Source of the DNA: Mycolicibacterium boenickei
Lineage (GTDB): Bacteria; Actinomycetota; Actinomycetes; Mycobacteriales; Mycobacteriaceae
Length of the DNA stretch: 64,000 nt
Reading direction: 5' to 3'
Assembly (NCBI RefSeq): GCF_010731295.1
Contig: NZ_AP022579.1
Span: 2,170,001-2,234,000 of the forward strand
A program made the translations under genes and the position numbers. Below are positions 9,477-17,875 of this stretch, piece after piece. The notes below the pieces were generated by a model. It made no database searches. It was given only the letters and a program-made list of their open reading frames with translations, and had not been told where the DNA came from. Numbering within the stretch: position 1 is the first letter of the stretch; each line of letters starts with the position of its first letter.

Positions 9477-9518
9477 CGCGCTTCCCAGCGCTCAGGCTGA
9501 ATTCGCGCTTCCCAGCGC
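9477..9518. terminator. Duplicated GC-rich hairpin at the mas4B/otsA junction
   Basis: CGCGCTTCCCAGCGC occurs at 9477-9491, just after the mas4B stop, and again at 9504-9518, inside the last codons of otsA (27-bp period). Each copy folds as GCGCT-N4-AGCGC (the second with a six-bp stem). The pair could terminate both convergent transcripts. There is no T-tract, which is common for mycobacterial terminators, so the function is inferred. Confidence 0.5.
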
Positions 9519-10943
9519 GGCCAGAAACGCGCGGGCCCAGCGGTCCACATCATGGGCCAGCACCTGCCTGCGCAGGGCCCGCATCCGCCGCTTGCCCTCT
9601 TCCGGGCTCTGCTCCAGCGCGGCCTCGATGGCGTCCTTGACGCCCTCCAGATGGTGCGGATTGATCAGATAGGCCTGACGCAGCTCGGCGGCCGCACCGG
9701 TGAATTCGGACAGCACCAACGCCCCGCCCAGGTCACTGCGGCACGCCACATACTCCTTGGCCACCAGATTCATGCCGTCGCGCAGCGGGGTGACCAGCAT
9801 GACGTCGGCCGCGACGAAGAACGCGATGAGCTCGTCGCGCGGCACCGGGCGGTGCACGTAGTGCACAACGGGATGCCCGACCTCGCCGAACTCGCCGTTG
9901 ATGTGCCCGACCTGACGTTCGATGTCCTCGCGCATCGCCTTGTAGCTCTCGACGCGCTCGCGGCTGGGGGTGGCCAGCTGGACCAGGACGGTGTCGTCGC
10001 GTTTGACCCGCTGCTCTTCGAGCAGCTCGGAGAACGCGCGCAGCCGGACATCGATGCCCTTGGTGTAGTCGAGTCGGTCGACGCCGAGCAGGATCTTGCG
10101 CGGGTTGCCGAGCTCGGCGCGGATCTGCCGGGCACGTTGCCGGATCGTCCGGTTGCGCGCCTTGGCGTCCAGATCGGCCGAGTCGATCGAGATCGGGAAG
10201 GCTCCGACCTTGACGGTGCGGAAGCCGTAGGAGATCTCGCCGAAGCGTGAGCGCACGCCGATCGAGGCCCGTGTGGTGTTGGCCCCGACCAGGCGCCGGG
10301 CCAGGACCAGGAAGTTCTGCGCACCGCCGGCCAGGTGGAATCCGACCAGATCGGCCCCGAGCAGGCCTTCGACGATCTCGCTGCGCCACGGCATCTGCAT
10401 GAACAGCTCGACCGGCGGGAACGGAATGTGCAGGAAGAAGCCGATGGTGAGGTCGGGGCGCAGCATGCGCAGCATTTTGGGAACGAGCTGCAGCTGATAG
10501 TCCTGGATCCAGACCGTCGCATTGGGCGCGGCGGCCCGGGCTGTGGCCTCGGCGAAGCGCCGGTTCACGTCGACGTAGGCGTCCCACCACTTGCGGTGGT
10601 ACACGGGCTTGACGATGAGGTCGTGGTACAGCGGCCACAGGGTGGCGTTCGAGAACCCCTCGTAGTAGTCCGCGACATCCTGCGCCGACAGCTCCACCGG
10701 GAAGAGCTGCAGGTCTTCCTCGTAGATGGGCTCTTCGCCGCTGTCGGGGATACCGGCCCAGCCGATCCACGCGCCGCGACGCTTACGCAGCAGCGGCTCG
10801 AGCGCGGTCACCAGCCCGCCGGGGCTGCGCTTCCATGTCGTGCTGCCATCCGGCAACCGCTCCATGTCGATGGGCAGCCGGTTGGCCACCACGACAAAGT
10901 CGGAGCTACCGGAGGCGGCCGTGTGGCCGCCCTCCGGACTCAC
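9492..10943 (-). CDS. otsA: Trehalose-6-phosphate synthase OtsA (GT20)
   Basis: Transfers glucose from a nucleotide sugar to glucose 6-phosphate to give trehalose 6-phosphate in the cytoplasm, the first step of the OtsA-OtsB route to trehalose. The 483 residues cover the whole GT20 fold: [10 protein letters not shown] near the N-terminus, [37 protein letters not shown] and [15 protein letters not shown]. The start is GTG at 10943, immediately after the stop of the small upstream gene (TAA-GTG), so the two are probably co-transcribed. Its C-terminal codons lie in the duplicated hairpin. Confidence 0.95.
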   Translation of the reverse strand: MSPEGGHTAASGSSDFVVVANRLPIDMERLPDGSTTWKRSPGGLVTALEPLLRKRRGAWIGWAGIPDSGEEPIYEEDLQLFPVELSAQDVADYYEGFSNATLWPLYHDLIVKPVYHRKWWDAYVDVNRRFAEATARAAAPNATVWIQDYQLQLVPKMLRMLRPDLTIGFFLHIPFPPVELFMQMPWRSEIVEGLLGADLVGFHLAGGAQNFLVLARRLVGANTTRASIGVRSRFGEISYGFRTVKVGAFPISIDSADLDAKARNRTIRQRARQIRAELGNPRKILLGVDRLDYTKGIDVRLRAFSELLEEQRVKRDDTVLVQLATPSRERVESYKAMREDIERQVGHINGEFGEVGHPVVHYVHRPVPRDELIAFFVAADVMLVTPLRDGMNLVAKEYVACRSDLGGALVLSEFTGAAAELRQAYLINPHHLEGVKDAIEAALEQSPEEGKRRMRALRRQVLAHDVDRWARAFLAALGSANSA

Positions 10944-11108
10944 TTACGCCTCGGTTTTCGAGGGCCCAATGCCGAGCATGGACAGGAACATCCGGCACTC
11001 GTCAGCGTCGGTGGCGTAGGTCGCGACGACGCGGCGGGCCTGGCTGGCGGTGCTGTCGGCGAGAGGCTCGACGTCGTCGATCTCGGCGGTTTCAGATTTC
11101 GCAGGCAT
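10944..11108 (-). CDS. Small conserved mycobacterial protein (Rv3489-like)
   Basis: A 54-residue protein directly upstream of otsA on the same strand: starts MPAKSETAEIDDVEPLADS and ends MLGIGPSKTEA. M. tuberculosis has a protein of this size (Rv3489) in the same place, so it is very likely a real gene. It is hydrophilic and mostly acidic, with one cysteine (DADECRM) and no signal or membrane segment. Its stop abuts the otsA GTG, indicating co-transcription. Function unknown; a role tied to trehalose synthesis is only a guess from position. Confidence 0.75.
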   Translation of the reverse strand: MPAKSETAEIDDVEPLADSTASQARRVVATYATDADECRMFLSMLGIGPSKTEA

Positions 11109-11153
11109 GACACAACTGTATGCGACCGGGAGAGCCCCGGTCGCCCCACGCCA

Positions 11154-11549
11154 TCAGCCGATGGAACCGTGCACTGTCGGGCTGCTGCCCACGGTGGACT
11201 CCGGGACCGGCTGCGGGCCCTGGGACTGTGCTTCCTCGGACAGGCCGATGCACTCTCCGGAGTTGGCGCCGGTGCAGGGGATGGAGCCGCCGCCGCCGGG
11301 CAGGTTGACCGAGGGCAGATCGGGGTTGGCCGGGGTGGCGCTGAACGAGCCGGGCGAGTTCGGCACGGTGTGCGGGACGCACAGGCCGCTGTAGAGGTCT
11401 TCCTCTTCACCGGACGGGCAGGCGACCGCCGGGCCGGACGACATGGGTACGGCGAAGGCTGCGATCGCAGGGGCGGTGGCTGCGGCGACCGCAAATCCAC
11501 CGGCAAAGATCAGTCGTCGCATCGAGATCGGGAACGTCGCCATCGTCAT
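11154..11549 (-). CDS. Small secreted four-cysteine protein, paralogue A (Ibp1-like)
   Basis: 131-residue predicted secreted protein, first of three tandem paralogues. A signal peptide with an Ala-rich core ends near residue 40. The mature part has CPSGEEEDLYSGLC, a VPNSPGSF segment, NPDLPSVNLPGGGGSIPC and TGANSGECIGLSEE, then the C-terminal STVGSSPTVHGSIG. The four cysteines are conserved in all three copies and could form two disulfides. It resembles proteins often labelled intersectin-EH binding protein Ibp1 in mycobacteria; that name implies no proven role here. AGAGAAAGCA before the ATG also occurs before paralogue C. An alternative ATG is two codons in. Confidence 0.8.
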   Translation of the reverse strand: MTMATFPISMRRLIFAGGFAVAAATAPAIAAFAVPMSSGPAVACPSGEEEDLYSGLCVPHTVPNSPGSFSATPANPDLPSVNLPGGGGSIPCTGANSGECIGLSEEAQSQGPQPVPESTVGSSPTVHGSIG

Positions 11550-11604
11550 TGCTTTCTCTAGGTATTCGATTGTTGTGTTGGTGGGATTGTATGGAGACTG
11601 TGAA

Positions 11605-11621
11605 AGATCTGCATCAGATCT
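11605..11621. promoter_or_regulatory. Palindrome upstream of secreted-protein paralogue A
   Basis: AGATCTG-CAT-CAGATCT, perfect seven-base arms, lies about 55-72 bases upstream of the paralogue A start and downstream of the paralogue B stop. It could be an operator for paralogue A or a weak hairpin ending the paralogue B transcript. Confidence 0.4.
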
Positions 11622-11651
11622 ACGAGTTGGCTGGGAAACCGCCCCAGACTG

Positions 11652-11990
11652 CTATGGGCTGGCGCTGATAGTTGAGCGCGGAATGGGTTGCGGCCCTTCG
11701 GCCTCGTCCTCCTCGGCCAGTCCGATGCACTCGCCGGCATTGTGGCCAGTGCAAGGGATCGCTCCGCCTCCCCCGGGGAGGTTGACCGCCGGCAAATCCG
11801 GATTGCCGGGGATGCCGCTGAACGGCGACGGCGAATTCGGCACCAGGAACGGGGTGCAGGTGGTCGTGTAGACGTCCTCTTCCTCACCGGACGTGCACGT
11901 CGCGTGTGCGGTCGGCGCCCCCAGCCACAGGGACAACGCACAACCGGCGCCGGCGATGGACAGCGCGGCAGCCGCGACACGTGAATTCAC
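11652..11990 (-). CDS. Small secreted four-cysteine protein, paralogue B (Ibp1-like)
   Basis: 112-residue second paralogue. The signal peptide ends with the typical AHA motif (GAPTAHA, about residue 30). Mature part: CTSGEEEDVYTTTC, VPNSPSPFSG, NPDLPAVNLPGGGGAIPC, TGHNAGECIGLAEED. It has the same four cysteines as its neighbours but ends in IPRSTISASP instead of the VHGSIG tail of A and C. The start is GTG at 11990, at the edge of an 11-bp inverted repeat, so its translation or promoter may differ from A and C. No ATG is available in frame upstream. Confidence 0.75.
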   Translation of the reverse strand: MNSRVAAAALSIAGAGCALSLWLGAPTAHATCTSGEEEDVYTTTCTPFLVPNSPSPFSGIPGNPDLPAVNLPGGGGAIPCTGHNAGECIGLAEEDEAEGPQPIPRSTISASP

Positions 11991-12014
11991 CTCAGCAGTC
12001 TAGGACTGCTGAGG
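11990..12014. terminator. Perfect 11-bp inverted repeat between paralogues C and B
   Basis: CCTCAGCAGTC-TAG-GACTGCTGAGG. The three-base loop and perfect stem suggest an RNA hairpin after the paralogue C stop (12047) and exactly at the GTG of paralogue B. It could terminate C, or cover the ribosome-binding region of B and control it. Confidence 0.5.
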
Positions 12015-12046
12015 GTTCACTGTGTGGTCTCTGCGGTGGGGCTGTG

Positions 12047-12436
12047 TCAGCCGATCGAACCGTGCACGGTCGGGCTGCTGCCGACCGTCGACTGCGGGAC
12101 GGGCTCAGGACCCTCGGCCTGCTGCTCCTCGGCCAGTCCGATGCACTCGCCGGAGTTGGCGCCGGTGCAGGGGATGGAGCCGCCGCCGTCCGGCGCGTTC
12201 ACCGCGGGCAGATCCGGATTGCCTGCGACGCTGCTGAAATTGCCGGGGGAGTTCGGCACGATGTCGGGCACGCACACGTTGGTGAAGGTGTCCTCGGTCT
12301 CCCCGTTGGGGCACGAGGCCAGTGACTGAGACGGTGTCGACAACACCGTGAGGGCGGGGGCTGCGGCGATGGCCGCGGCGATGCCTGCCGCGACGGCGAA
12401 GCGGCGGACGAAAAGCGGGGAGATGGCCATTGCCAT
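12047..12436 (-). CDS. Small secreted four-cysteine protein, paralogue C (Ibp1-like)
   Basis: 129-residue third paralogue and the promoter-proximal one. Signal peptide to about residue 40 (ending near SLASC), then CPNGETEDTFTNVC, VPNSPGNF, NPDLPAVNAPDGGGSIPC, TGANSGECIGLAEEQ and the same STVGSSPTVHGSIG ending as paralogue A. The ATG at 12436 is preceded by AGAGAAAGC, as in A. The near-identical ends and start contexts of A and C point to recent duplication or gene conversion; B is more diverged. Confidence 0.8.
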   Translation of the reverse strand: MAMAISPLFVRRFAVAAGIAAAIAAAPALTVLSTPSQSLASCPNGETEDTFTNVCVPDIVPNSPGNFSSVAGNPDLPAVNAPDGGGSIPCTGANSGECIGLAEEQQAEGPEPVPQSTVGSSPTVHGSIG

Positions 12437-12634
12437 GCTTTCTCTCGGGGGCCTTGAATGGTTTGCTGATTACCCGGCCGCGGTGGTTTGACGACGATCG
12501 ATAATTCTGTCGAATCTCATCGATATCCTACGCTCTACAAGGGTAAATGGCCGTGAATTTCGTCGGCTCCGGCGCACGTCCGGTCGATACTGTGAAGCGC
12601 CTGCGCGATAGCTGTGATCCCGGTGTGAGCCCGG

Positions 12635-12651
12635 TTACGTGATACACGTAA
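12635..12651. promoter_or_regulatory. Operator-like palindrome upstream of the enoyl-CoA hydratase gene
   Basis: TTACGTG-ATA-CACGTAA, perfect seven-base arms, 45 bases before the hydratase start and within the 260-bp divergent region shared with the secreted-protein cluster. Its symmetry and A/T-edged arms look like a TetR- or GntR-type operator. No dedicated regulator gene is adjacent. Confidence 0.5.
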
Positions 12652-12696
12652 TGTGCAGTCTGTAACTTGCTTACCCTGCCTAAGAGGTGGTCCGAA

Positions 12697-13605
12697 ATGG
12701 TCAGTCCCGACGACACAGCCCGCCAGGTCGAATACGAGACGCTCGACGACGGACGCATCGCCCGGATCTGGCTGAACCGACCGAATGCCCAGAACGCTCA
12801 GTCCCGGACGCTGCTGGTGCAACTCGACGAGGCGTTCGGCCGGGCAGAGGCCGACGATGCGGTCCGCGTGGTGATCCTGGCCGCGCGTGGGAAGAACTTC
12901 TCGGCGGGCCACGATCTCGGTTCCGAAGAGGCGCTGGCCGAGCGTCAGCCGGGGCCGACGCAGCACCCGACGTTCCGCTCCCACGGTGCCACCGCCGCAG
13001 GCGTCACCGAGCGGACCTATCTGCAGGAGTGGCACTTCTACTTCGAGAACACCCGGCGTTGGCGTGATCTGCGCAAGATCACCATCGCCCAGGTGCAGGG
13101 CAATGCGATCTCGGCGGCCCTCATGCTGATCTGGGCCTGCGACCTGATCGTGGCCGCCGACGACGCCAAGTTCAGTGACGTCGTCGGGGTACGGATGGGT
13201 ATGCCCGGGGTCGAGTATTACGCCCACCCGTGGGAGTTCGGCGCCCGCAAGGCCAAAGAGCTGCTGCTGACCGGTGATTCGATCGATGCCGACGAGGCGT
13301 ACCGGTTGGGCATGGTGTCCAAGGTGTTCGCACGCGACGAACTCGAAGACAAGACACTGGAATTCGCCCGGCGCATCGCCGAGCGGCCGACGATGGCGGC
13401 CTTGCTGGTCAAGGATTCCGTGAACGCGGCCAGCGACGCGATGGGCTTCACCGAAGCGCTGCGTCATGCCTTCCATATCCACGAACTCGGGCACGCGCAC
13501 TGGGCGTCTGCCAACGAGAACCGCTGGCCGGTGGGCATGCCGCCCGATGTTCCCGACTGGCGGACGCTCGGGGCTCCCAAGCCCGCTCGGCGTGATACAC
13601 CATGA
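12697..13605 (+). CDS. Enoyl-CoA hydratase/isomerase family protein
   Basis: Crotonase-fold protein, 302 residues, expected to act on an acyl-CoA in a beta-oxidation-like pathway. Visible family blocks: IARIWLNRPNAQNAQS (N-terminal strand), KNFSAGHDLGS (first oxyanion-hole loop), QGNAISAALMLIWACDLIVAADDAKF (central block, quoted in part as the core) and PTMAALLVKDSVN. The ATG at 12697 is chosen for the AGAGGTGG ribosome-binding site seven or so bases upstream; a start at 12667 has none. It overlaps the SDR gene by four bases (ATGA), so the two act as a unit. Substrate unknown. Confidence 0.88.
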   Translation: MVSPDDTARQVEYETLDDGRIARIWLNRPNAQNAQSRTLLVQLDEAFGRAEADDAVRVVILAARGKNFSAGHDLGSEEALAERQPGPTQHPTFRSHGATAAGVTERTYLQEWHFYFENTRRWRDLRKITIAQVQGNAISAALMLIWACDLIVAADDAKFSDVVGVRMGMPGVEYYAHPWEFGARKAKELLLTGDSIDADEAYRLGMVSKVFARDELEDKTLEFARRIAERPTMAALLVKDSVNAASDAMGFTEALRHAFHIHELGHAHWASANENRWPVGMPPDVPDWRTLGAPKPARRDTP

Positions 13606-14444
13606 CCATGCAGATTTCGTTAGAGGATCGAACTTATCTGGTCACCGGTGGTGGTAGCGGCATCGGCAAGGGTGCCGCGGCTGCCATCGTCGCCGCCGGC
13701 GGCAACGCCCTGCTGATCGGGCGCAACGCCGACAAGCTGAGTGCGGCGGCCGACGAGCTCGCCGCCCAGGGACCCGGATCCGTGCGTTACGAGCCTGCCG
13801 ACGTCACCAACGAGGACGAGGTCCGCCGCGCGGTCGACGTGGCCACCGCCTGGAACGGCCAACTGCACGGTGTGGTGCACAGCGCCGGTGGTTCGCTGAC
13901 GATCGGCCCGATCACCCAGATCGACTCCGAACTGTGGCGCCAGACCGTTGATCTGAACGTCAACGGAACGATGTACCTGATCAAGCACGCCGGCCGGGAG
14001 ATGGTCCGTGCCGGCGGCGGCTCGTTCGTCGGCATCTCATCGATCGCCTCGACCAACACCCACCGCTGGTTCGGCGCGTACGGCGTCAGCAAGGCGGCGT
14101 TCGACCATCTGCTCAAACTGGCCGCCGACGAGATGGGACCGTCCTCGGTGCGGTTCAACAGCATTCGGCCCGGGTTGACCCGGACCGAGATGGTCGGACC
14201 GGTCTTCGAGCTGCCGGCAGCCAGCGACGATTACCAGGCCTGCACACCGATGCCGCGGTTCGGTGAGGTCGAGGACATCGCCAACCTCGCGGTGTTCCTG
14301 CTCAGCGACGCCGCGGGCTGGATCACCGGCCAGTCCATCGGTGTCGACGGTGGGCACAGCCTGCGTCGCGGGCCCGACATCTCCGGGATGCTGGAGCCGC
14401 TGTACGGCGTCGACGGCCTCCGTGGAGTCGTCCCGAGCGAGTAG
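13602..14444 (+). CDS. Short-chain dehydrogenase/reductase (SDR)
   Basis: 280-residue classical SDR. NAD(P)-binding TGGGSGIGKG near the N-terminus, HSAGG (the NNAG position), ISSIAS with the catalytic Ser, and YGVSK with catalytic Tyr/Lys. Translationally coupled to the enoyl-CoA hydratase through ATGA, so it probably oxidises or reduces an acyl-CoA intermediate of the same pathway. Ends eight bases before the convergent dehydrogenase gene. Confidence 0.88.
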   Translation: MTMQISLEDRTYLVTGGGSGIGKGAAAAIVAAGGNALLIGRNADKLSAAADELAAQGPGSVRYEPADVTNEDEVRRAVDVATAWNGQLHGVVHSAGGSLTIGPITQIDSELWRQTVDLNVNGTMYLIKHAGREMVRAGGGSFVGISSIASTNTHRWFGAYGVSKAAFDHLLKLAADEMGPSSVRFNSIRPGLTRTEMVGPVFELPAASDDYQACTPMPRFGEVEDIANLAVFLLSDAAGWITGQSIGVDGGHSLRRGPDISGMLEPLYGVDGLRGVVPSE

Positions 14445-14451
14445 ACGTGTG

Positions 14452-15339
14452 CTAGGCCGGATGCTCCCCTCCGGCCTCCCACGCGCTGAGCGCACCCGCC
14501 GCCGACCAATCCAGATCGCCGCCGCCCGTGGCCAGCAGCGTGAGAAAGCGGTCCCGCAGCAAGCTCCCGACGGGCAGCGGCACCTGTAGCTCCTCACCCG
14601 CGCTCAGTGCCAGCTTGACGTCCTTGAGGCCGAGCGTGGCGGCGAAGCCGGCCGGGCTGAACTCCTCGCGGGCCAGCAGCCCGCCATAGGTGCGGTACAC
14701 CGGGGCGTCGAACAGCGTGGAGGTCAGCAGTTCCAGGTACTGCTGCTTGTCCACCCCGGCCTTGCCCACGAGAGCCATTGCCTCGCCGAGAGATTCGATC
14801 ACCGAGGCGATCAGGAAGTTCCCGCTGATCTTCACCAGATTCGCGGCGCGGGGTTCCTCGCCGAGGACGAAGGTGCGTTGCCCGATCGCCTCGAACACCG
14901 GGGTCGCCGCAGCCACGGTGGCCGGGGCTCCGGCCGCGACGACGAACAACTTGGCTGCCGCGGCGGCCTCGGGCCTGCCGAACACCGGGGCGGCGACGAA
15001 ACCCTGCCCGGCATCGGCATGGGCCGAGGTGAGCTGGTCGGCCAGGGCGACGCTGATCGTCGACGACGAGACGTGGACGGCGCCCTCGGACAACGAAGCG
15101 ACGATGCCGTGATCGCCGAATGTGACGGCCCGGACCGCGTCGTCGTTGGCCAGCATGGTGACGACCACGTCGCCCCGACAGGCGTCGGCGACCGAGGCGG
15201 CCGGGCGGGCGCCCTGGGCGACCAGCGCGGCCACCTTGTCGGGGGAGCGGTTGTACGCAGTGACCTCGTGTCCGGCCGTGAGCAGGTTGGCGGCCATGGC
15301 CGCGCCCATGTTGCCCAGGCCGACGAATCCGATCTTCAT
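14452..15339 (-). CDS. 3-hydroxyisobutyrate dehydrogenase-family oxidoreductase
   Basis: 295-residue beta-hydroxyacid dehydrogenase: the N-terminal dinucleotide site GFVGLGNMGAAMA, the substrate-binding region APVFGRPEAA, and the catalytic-lysine helix NLVKISGNFLI. The start at 15339 places MKIGFVGLGNMG at the N-terminus as usual for the family; GTGGAGGT lies just before it. The arm APVFGRPEAAAA differs from the usual DAPVSGG block, so the substrate may differ from classical 3-hydroxyisobutyrate. Divergent from the DUF1905 gene with 40 bp between. Confidence 0.85.
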   Translation of the reverse strand: MKIGFVGLGNMGAAMAANLLTAGHEVTAYNRSPDKVAALVAQGARPAASVADACRGDVVVTMLANDDAVRAVTFGDHGIVASLSEGAVHVSSSTISVALADQLTSAHADAGQGFVAAPVFGRPEAAAAAKLFVVAAGAPATVAAATPVFEAIGQRTFVLGEEPRAANLVKISGNFLIASVIESLGEAMALVGKAGVDKQQYLELLTSTLFDAPVYRTYGGLLAREEFSPAGFAATLGLKDVKLALSAGEELQVPLPVGSLLRDRFLTLLATGGGDLDWSAAGALSAWEAGGEHPA

Positions 15340-15379
15340 ACCTCCACTTTTACCGACTACGTTGGCGACGGGAGGCGCC

Positions 15380-15814
15380 ATGAAGTTCTCGACAGTGATG
15401 TTCCAGGACGGCAACAACACCGGAATCGAAGTTCCCGCCGAGGTGGTGGAGGCACTGGCCGCGGGTAAACGCCCGGCTGTGGTGGTCGACGTGAACGGCT
15501 ACCGGTACCGCTCGACGATCGCCCCGATGGGCGGCAAGTTCCTGATCCCGTTCAGCGCCGAGCGCCGCAGGGAGTCGGGCATCGGCGGTGGGGATGCCAT
15601 CGCCGTGGAGCTGACCGTCGACGCCGAGCCGCGAACCGTGACGGTGCCCGACGATCTGCGGGCCGCCCTCGACGGGTCACCGGGCGCTGCCGAGCAGTGG
15701 GGGCGCCTGTCCTACAGCAAGCAGAAGGCACACGTCACGTCGGTGGAAGGAGCCAAGGCGGCTGAGACCCGGGCCCGTCGCATCGCGAAAGTTATTGCTG
15801 ACCTAGGGGCTTGA
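15380..15814 (+). CDS. DUF1905/YdeI-type protein
   Basis: 144-residue cytosolic protein. The N-terminal DUF1905 beta-barrel (MKFSTVMFQDGNNTGIEVP; KFLIPFSAERR) is followed by a C-terminal helical YdeI/OmpD-associated motif (LSYSKQKAHVTSVEGAKAAE). Homologues are common in actinobacteria; function not established. GGGAGG at 15370-15375 supports the ATG at 15380. Its last 23 bases overlap the 3' end of the convergent coxS-like gene. Confidence 0.82.
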   Translation: MKFSTVMFQDGNNTGIEVPAEVVEALAAGKRPAVVVDVNGYRYRSTIAPMGGKFLIPFSAERRRESGIGGGDAIAVELTVDAEPRTVTVPDDLRAALDGSPGAAEQWGRLSYSKQKAHVTSVEGAKAAETRARRIAKVIADLGA

Positions 15815-16298
15815 GCTCGGTGCTGTCCTCGGCGTGGTCACAAACCCGGTGCACGGCGTTGACGATCCCCTGGTAGCCCGTGCAGCGGCAGAAGTTGCCG
15901 GAAAGCCCCTCGCGGATCTCCTCATCGGTGGGGTTCGGGTTGTCGCGCAGCATCGCGGTGATCGAGGTGACGAACCCCGGAGTGCAGAAGCCGCATTGCA
16001 GGCCGTGGCACTCCTTGAGCGCGGCCTGGACCGGGGACAGCTCCCCGTCCGGGCCTGCGATGCCCTCGACCGTCGTCACTTCCTGACCGTCCACCTGAAC
16101 CGCGAACACCAGACACGAGCGGACCGCCTGCCCGTCCAGCATGACCGTGCAGGCGCCGCAGGCGCCGTGCTCGCAGCCGAGGTGGGTACCGGTGAGACCG
16201 CAGTTCTCCCGCAGGAAATCGGCCAGGGTGACGCGTGGCTCGACCACACCCTGGTAGTCCCGCCCGTTGACCGAAACCGCAACCGGCAGTTCATGCAT
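15792..16298 (-). CDS. Molybdenum hydroxylase [2Fe-2S] small subunit (CoxS-like)
   Basis: 168-residue iron-sulfur subunit of a xanthine-dehydrogenase/CO-dehydrogenase-type enzyme. The plant-type cluster motif (GCEHGACGACTVMLDG, then RSC) is followed by the second cluster motif (QCGFCTPG and CRCTGYQ). It passes electrons from the Mo centre of the large subunit to FAD in the medium subunit. Last gene of a minus-strand operon L-G-M-S; it overlaps the medium-subunit gene by eight bases. Convergent overlap of 23 bases with the DUF1905 gene. Confidence 0.9.
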   Translation of the reverse strand: MHELPVAVSVNGRDYQGVVEPRVTLADFLRENCGLTGTHLGCEHGACGACTVMLDGQAVRSCLVFAVQVDGQEVTTVEGIAGPDGELSPVQAALKECHGLQCGFCTPGFVTSITAMLRDNPNPTDEEIREGLSGNFCRCTGYQGIVNAVHRVCDHAEDSTELKPLGQQ

Positions 16299-17175
16299 TG
16301 AGGGCCTCCTCGGCGTGCGTGGTCGCCTGGGTCCAGGCGCGGGAAACCATGGCGGCCCCGACCCGGGCCCGGTACGAGGCCGAGCCCTGCAGATCGGAGG
16401 GAATGTCGGTGAGCTCGGACATCGCCAACCGGCCGATCTCGTCAGCGGTGATACCGCCGATCGGGGTGCCGATCACCGCCGACTCGGCCGGGGTGGCCCG
16501 CAGCGGGGTGGAGCCGAGCCCGAGCAGGCCGATACCGCAGCGGGTGATCCGATCGTCCTCATCGAGCTCGAATCCGACCACCGCACCGGCGATCGCGAAA
16601 TCACCGTGGCGTCGGGCGAATTCGGCGAGTCCGAAGCCGCTGCGGCCCGATGCCACCGGGAAGTGCACGGCGGTCAGGATCTCGTCGGCGGCCAGCGCGG
16701 TCTCCCACAGGCCGGTGAAGAACTCGGCGGCGGGGATCTGACGGGTGCCGCGGGACGACGTCGCCTCGATGGTCGCGTCGAGAGCCAGCGCGACCGCCGC
16801 GTACTCGGCTGCCGGATCGGCGTGCGCGATCGCGCCGCCGAGGGTGCCGCGGCTGCGGATCTGGAAGTGGCCGATGTGCGGTGTGGCCAAGGTCAGCAGC
16901 GGCACCGAGTCGGCGATCTCGTCGTCCAGCCCCACCATCGCGTGCGGGGTCGCCGCGCCGATCCGGATCTCGTTGCCCTGCAGGGAGATGTCGTTCAGTT
17001 CAGACAGTCGCGAGATGTCGATCAGGTTCTCGAAGTGCGTCAGGCGCATGGCCAGCATCGGCACCAGGCTCTGACCACCGGCCAGGATCTTGGCGTCCTC
17101 GCCGTACTCGCCGAGCATCGCCACCGCCTCGGTGACCGTGGCGGGCCGATGGTAAGCGAAGGGGGCGGGCTTCAT
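16291..17175 (-). CDS. Molybdenum hydroxylase FAD-binding medium subunit (CoxM-like)
   Basis: 294-residue FAD subunit. FAD-binding motifs AGGQSLVPMLAMRL (about residues 32-45) and RGTLGGAIAHADPAAE are clear. It carries electrons from the small subunit to an outside acceptor. Starts by a four-base overlap with the CoxG-like gene and ends overlapping the small-subunit gene, so subunits are made together. Confidence 0.9.
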   Translation of the reverse strand: MKPAPFAYHRPATVTEAVAMLGEYGEDAKILAGGQSLVPMLAMRLTHFENLIDISRLSELNDISLQGNEIRIGAATPHAMVGLDDEIADSVPLLTLATPHIGHFQIRSRGTLGGAIAHADPAAEYAAVALALDATIEATSSRGTRQIPAAEFFTGLWETALAADEILTAVHFPVASGRSGFGLAEFARRHGDFAIAGAVVGFELDEDDRITRCGIGLLGLGSTPLRATPAESAVIGTPIGGITADEIGRLAMSELTDIPSDLQGSASYRARVGAAMVSRAWTQATTHAEEALNA

Positions 17176-17873
17176 GACACCAACCGCAGCAGTGCGGCCT
17201 GCAGGTCCTCGGTGCTCACCCCGGTGCTCTTCCGCTTGCCGCGCCCGGCCCGGCCGACCAGGAAGCCGAGCACGCCTGCTGCGGCCACCGCGCCGATGGC
17301 CGGGGCGAATCGCTTGGCCATGGGCACCGCCATCACCTTTGCCAGGGAGAGCGCGTTGATCGGGGCGGCCTCCTGCGGGGCCTGTTCGGCTCCGGTTGCG
17401 GCCGAGCCGGTTTCAGCAGGCTTCGTCTCGCCGAGAAGTTCGGCTTCCAGGCTCTTGGCGAACTGGTCGATCAAGCTGCCTGCCACATCGGCCAGCACCC
17501 CGCGGCCGAACTGGGCGGCCTTGCCGGAGATGGCCAGATCGGTGGTCACCACCACGAGTGTGGAGTCGGCGCCCTCGTCCTTCAGTTGGGCGGTCACGAT
17601 CGCTGACGCGGTGCCGTTGCCGCGGGTCTCCTTGCCGTTGGCCTTGAGCACCACCCGCTGCGCCGCCGCGTCCTTCTCCTGGAAGGTGGCATCGCCCTTG
17701 TAGGACACCGTGATCGGGCCGACCTTCACCTTGACCGCACCGGTGAAATCGTCGCCGTCGACACTGAGCAGGGTGGCGCCGGGCAGGCAGGGCGCGACGC
17801 GTTGGACGTCGGTGAGCACCTCCCAGGTTCTCGCCGCAGGTACCGCGACCCGGAATTCGTTGTTGAGCTCCAC
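17172..17873 (-). CDS. CoxG-like SRPBCC protein
   Basis: 233-residue protein: an N-terminal CoxG/SRPBCC lipid-binding-like fold (about residues 1-145; MELNNEFRVAVPAARTWEVL, CLPGATLL), a Pro/Ala-rich linker, and a C-terminal hydrophobic helix followed by a basic stretch (GRAGRGKRKS). In CO dehydrogenase clusters CoxG helps to anchor the enzyme to the membrane. Placed between the large and medium subunits, it suggests this enzyme is also membrane-associated. Confidence 0.85.
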   Translation of the reverse strand: MELNNEFRVAVPAARTWEVLTDVQRVAPCLPGATLLSVDGDDFTGAVKVKVGPITVSYKGDATFQEKDAAAQRVVLKANGKETRGNGTASAIVTAQLKDEGADSTLVVVTTDLAISGKAAQFGRGVLADVAGSLIDQFAKSLEAELLGETKPAETGSAATGAEQAPQEAAPINALSLAKVMAVPMAKRFAPAIGAVAAAGVLGFLVGRAGRGKRKSTGVSTEDLQAALLRLVS

Positions 17874-17875
17874 GA

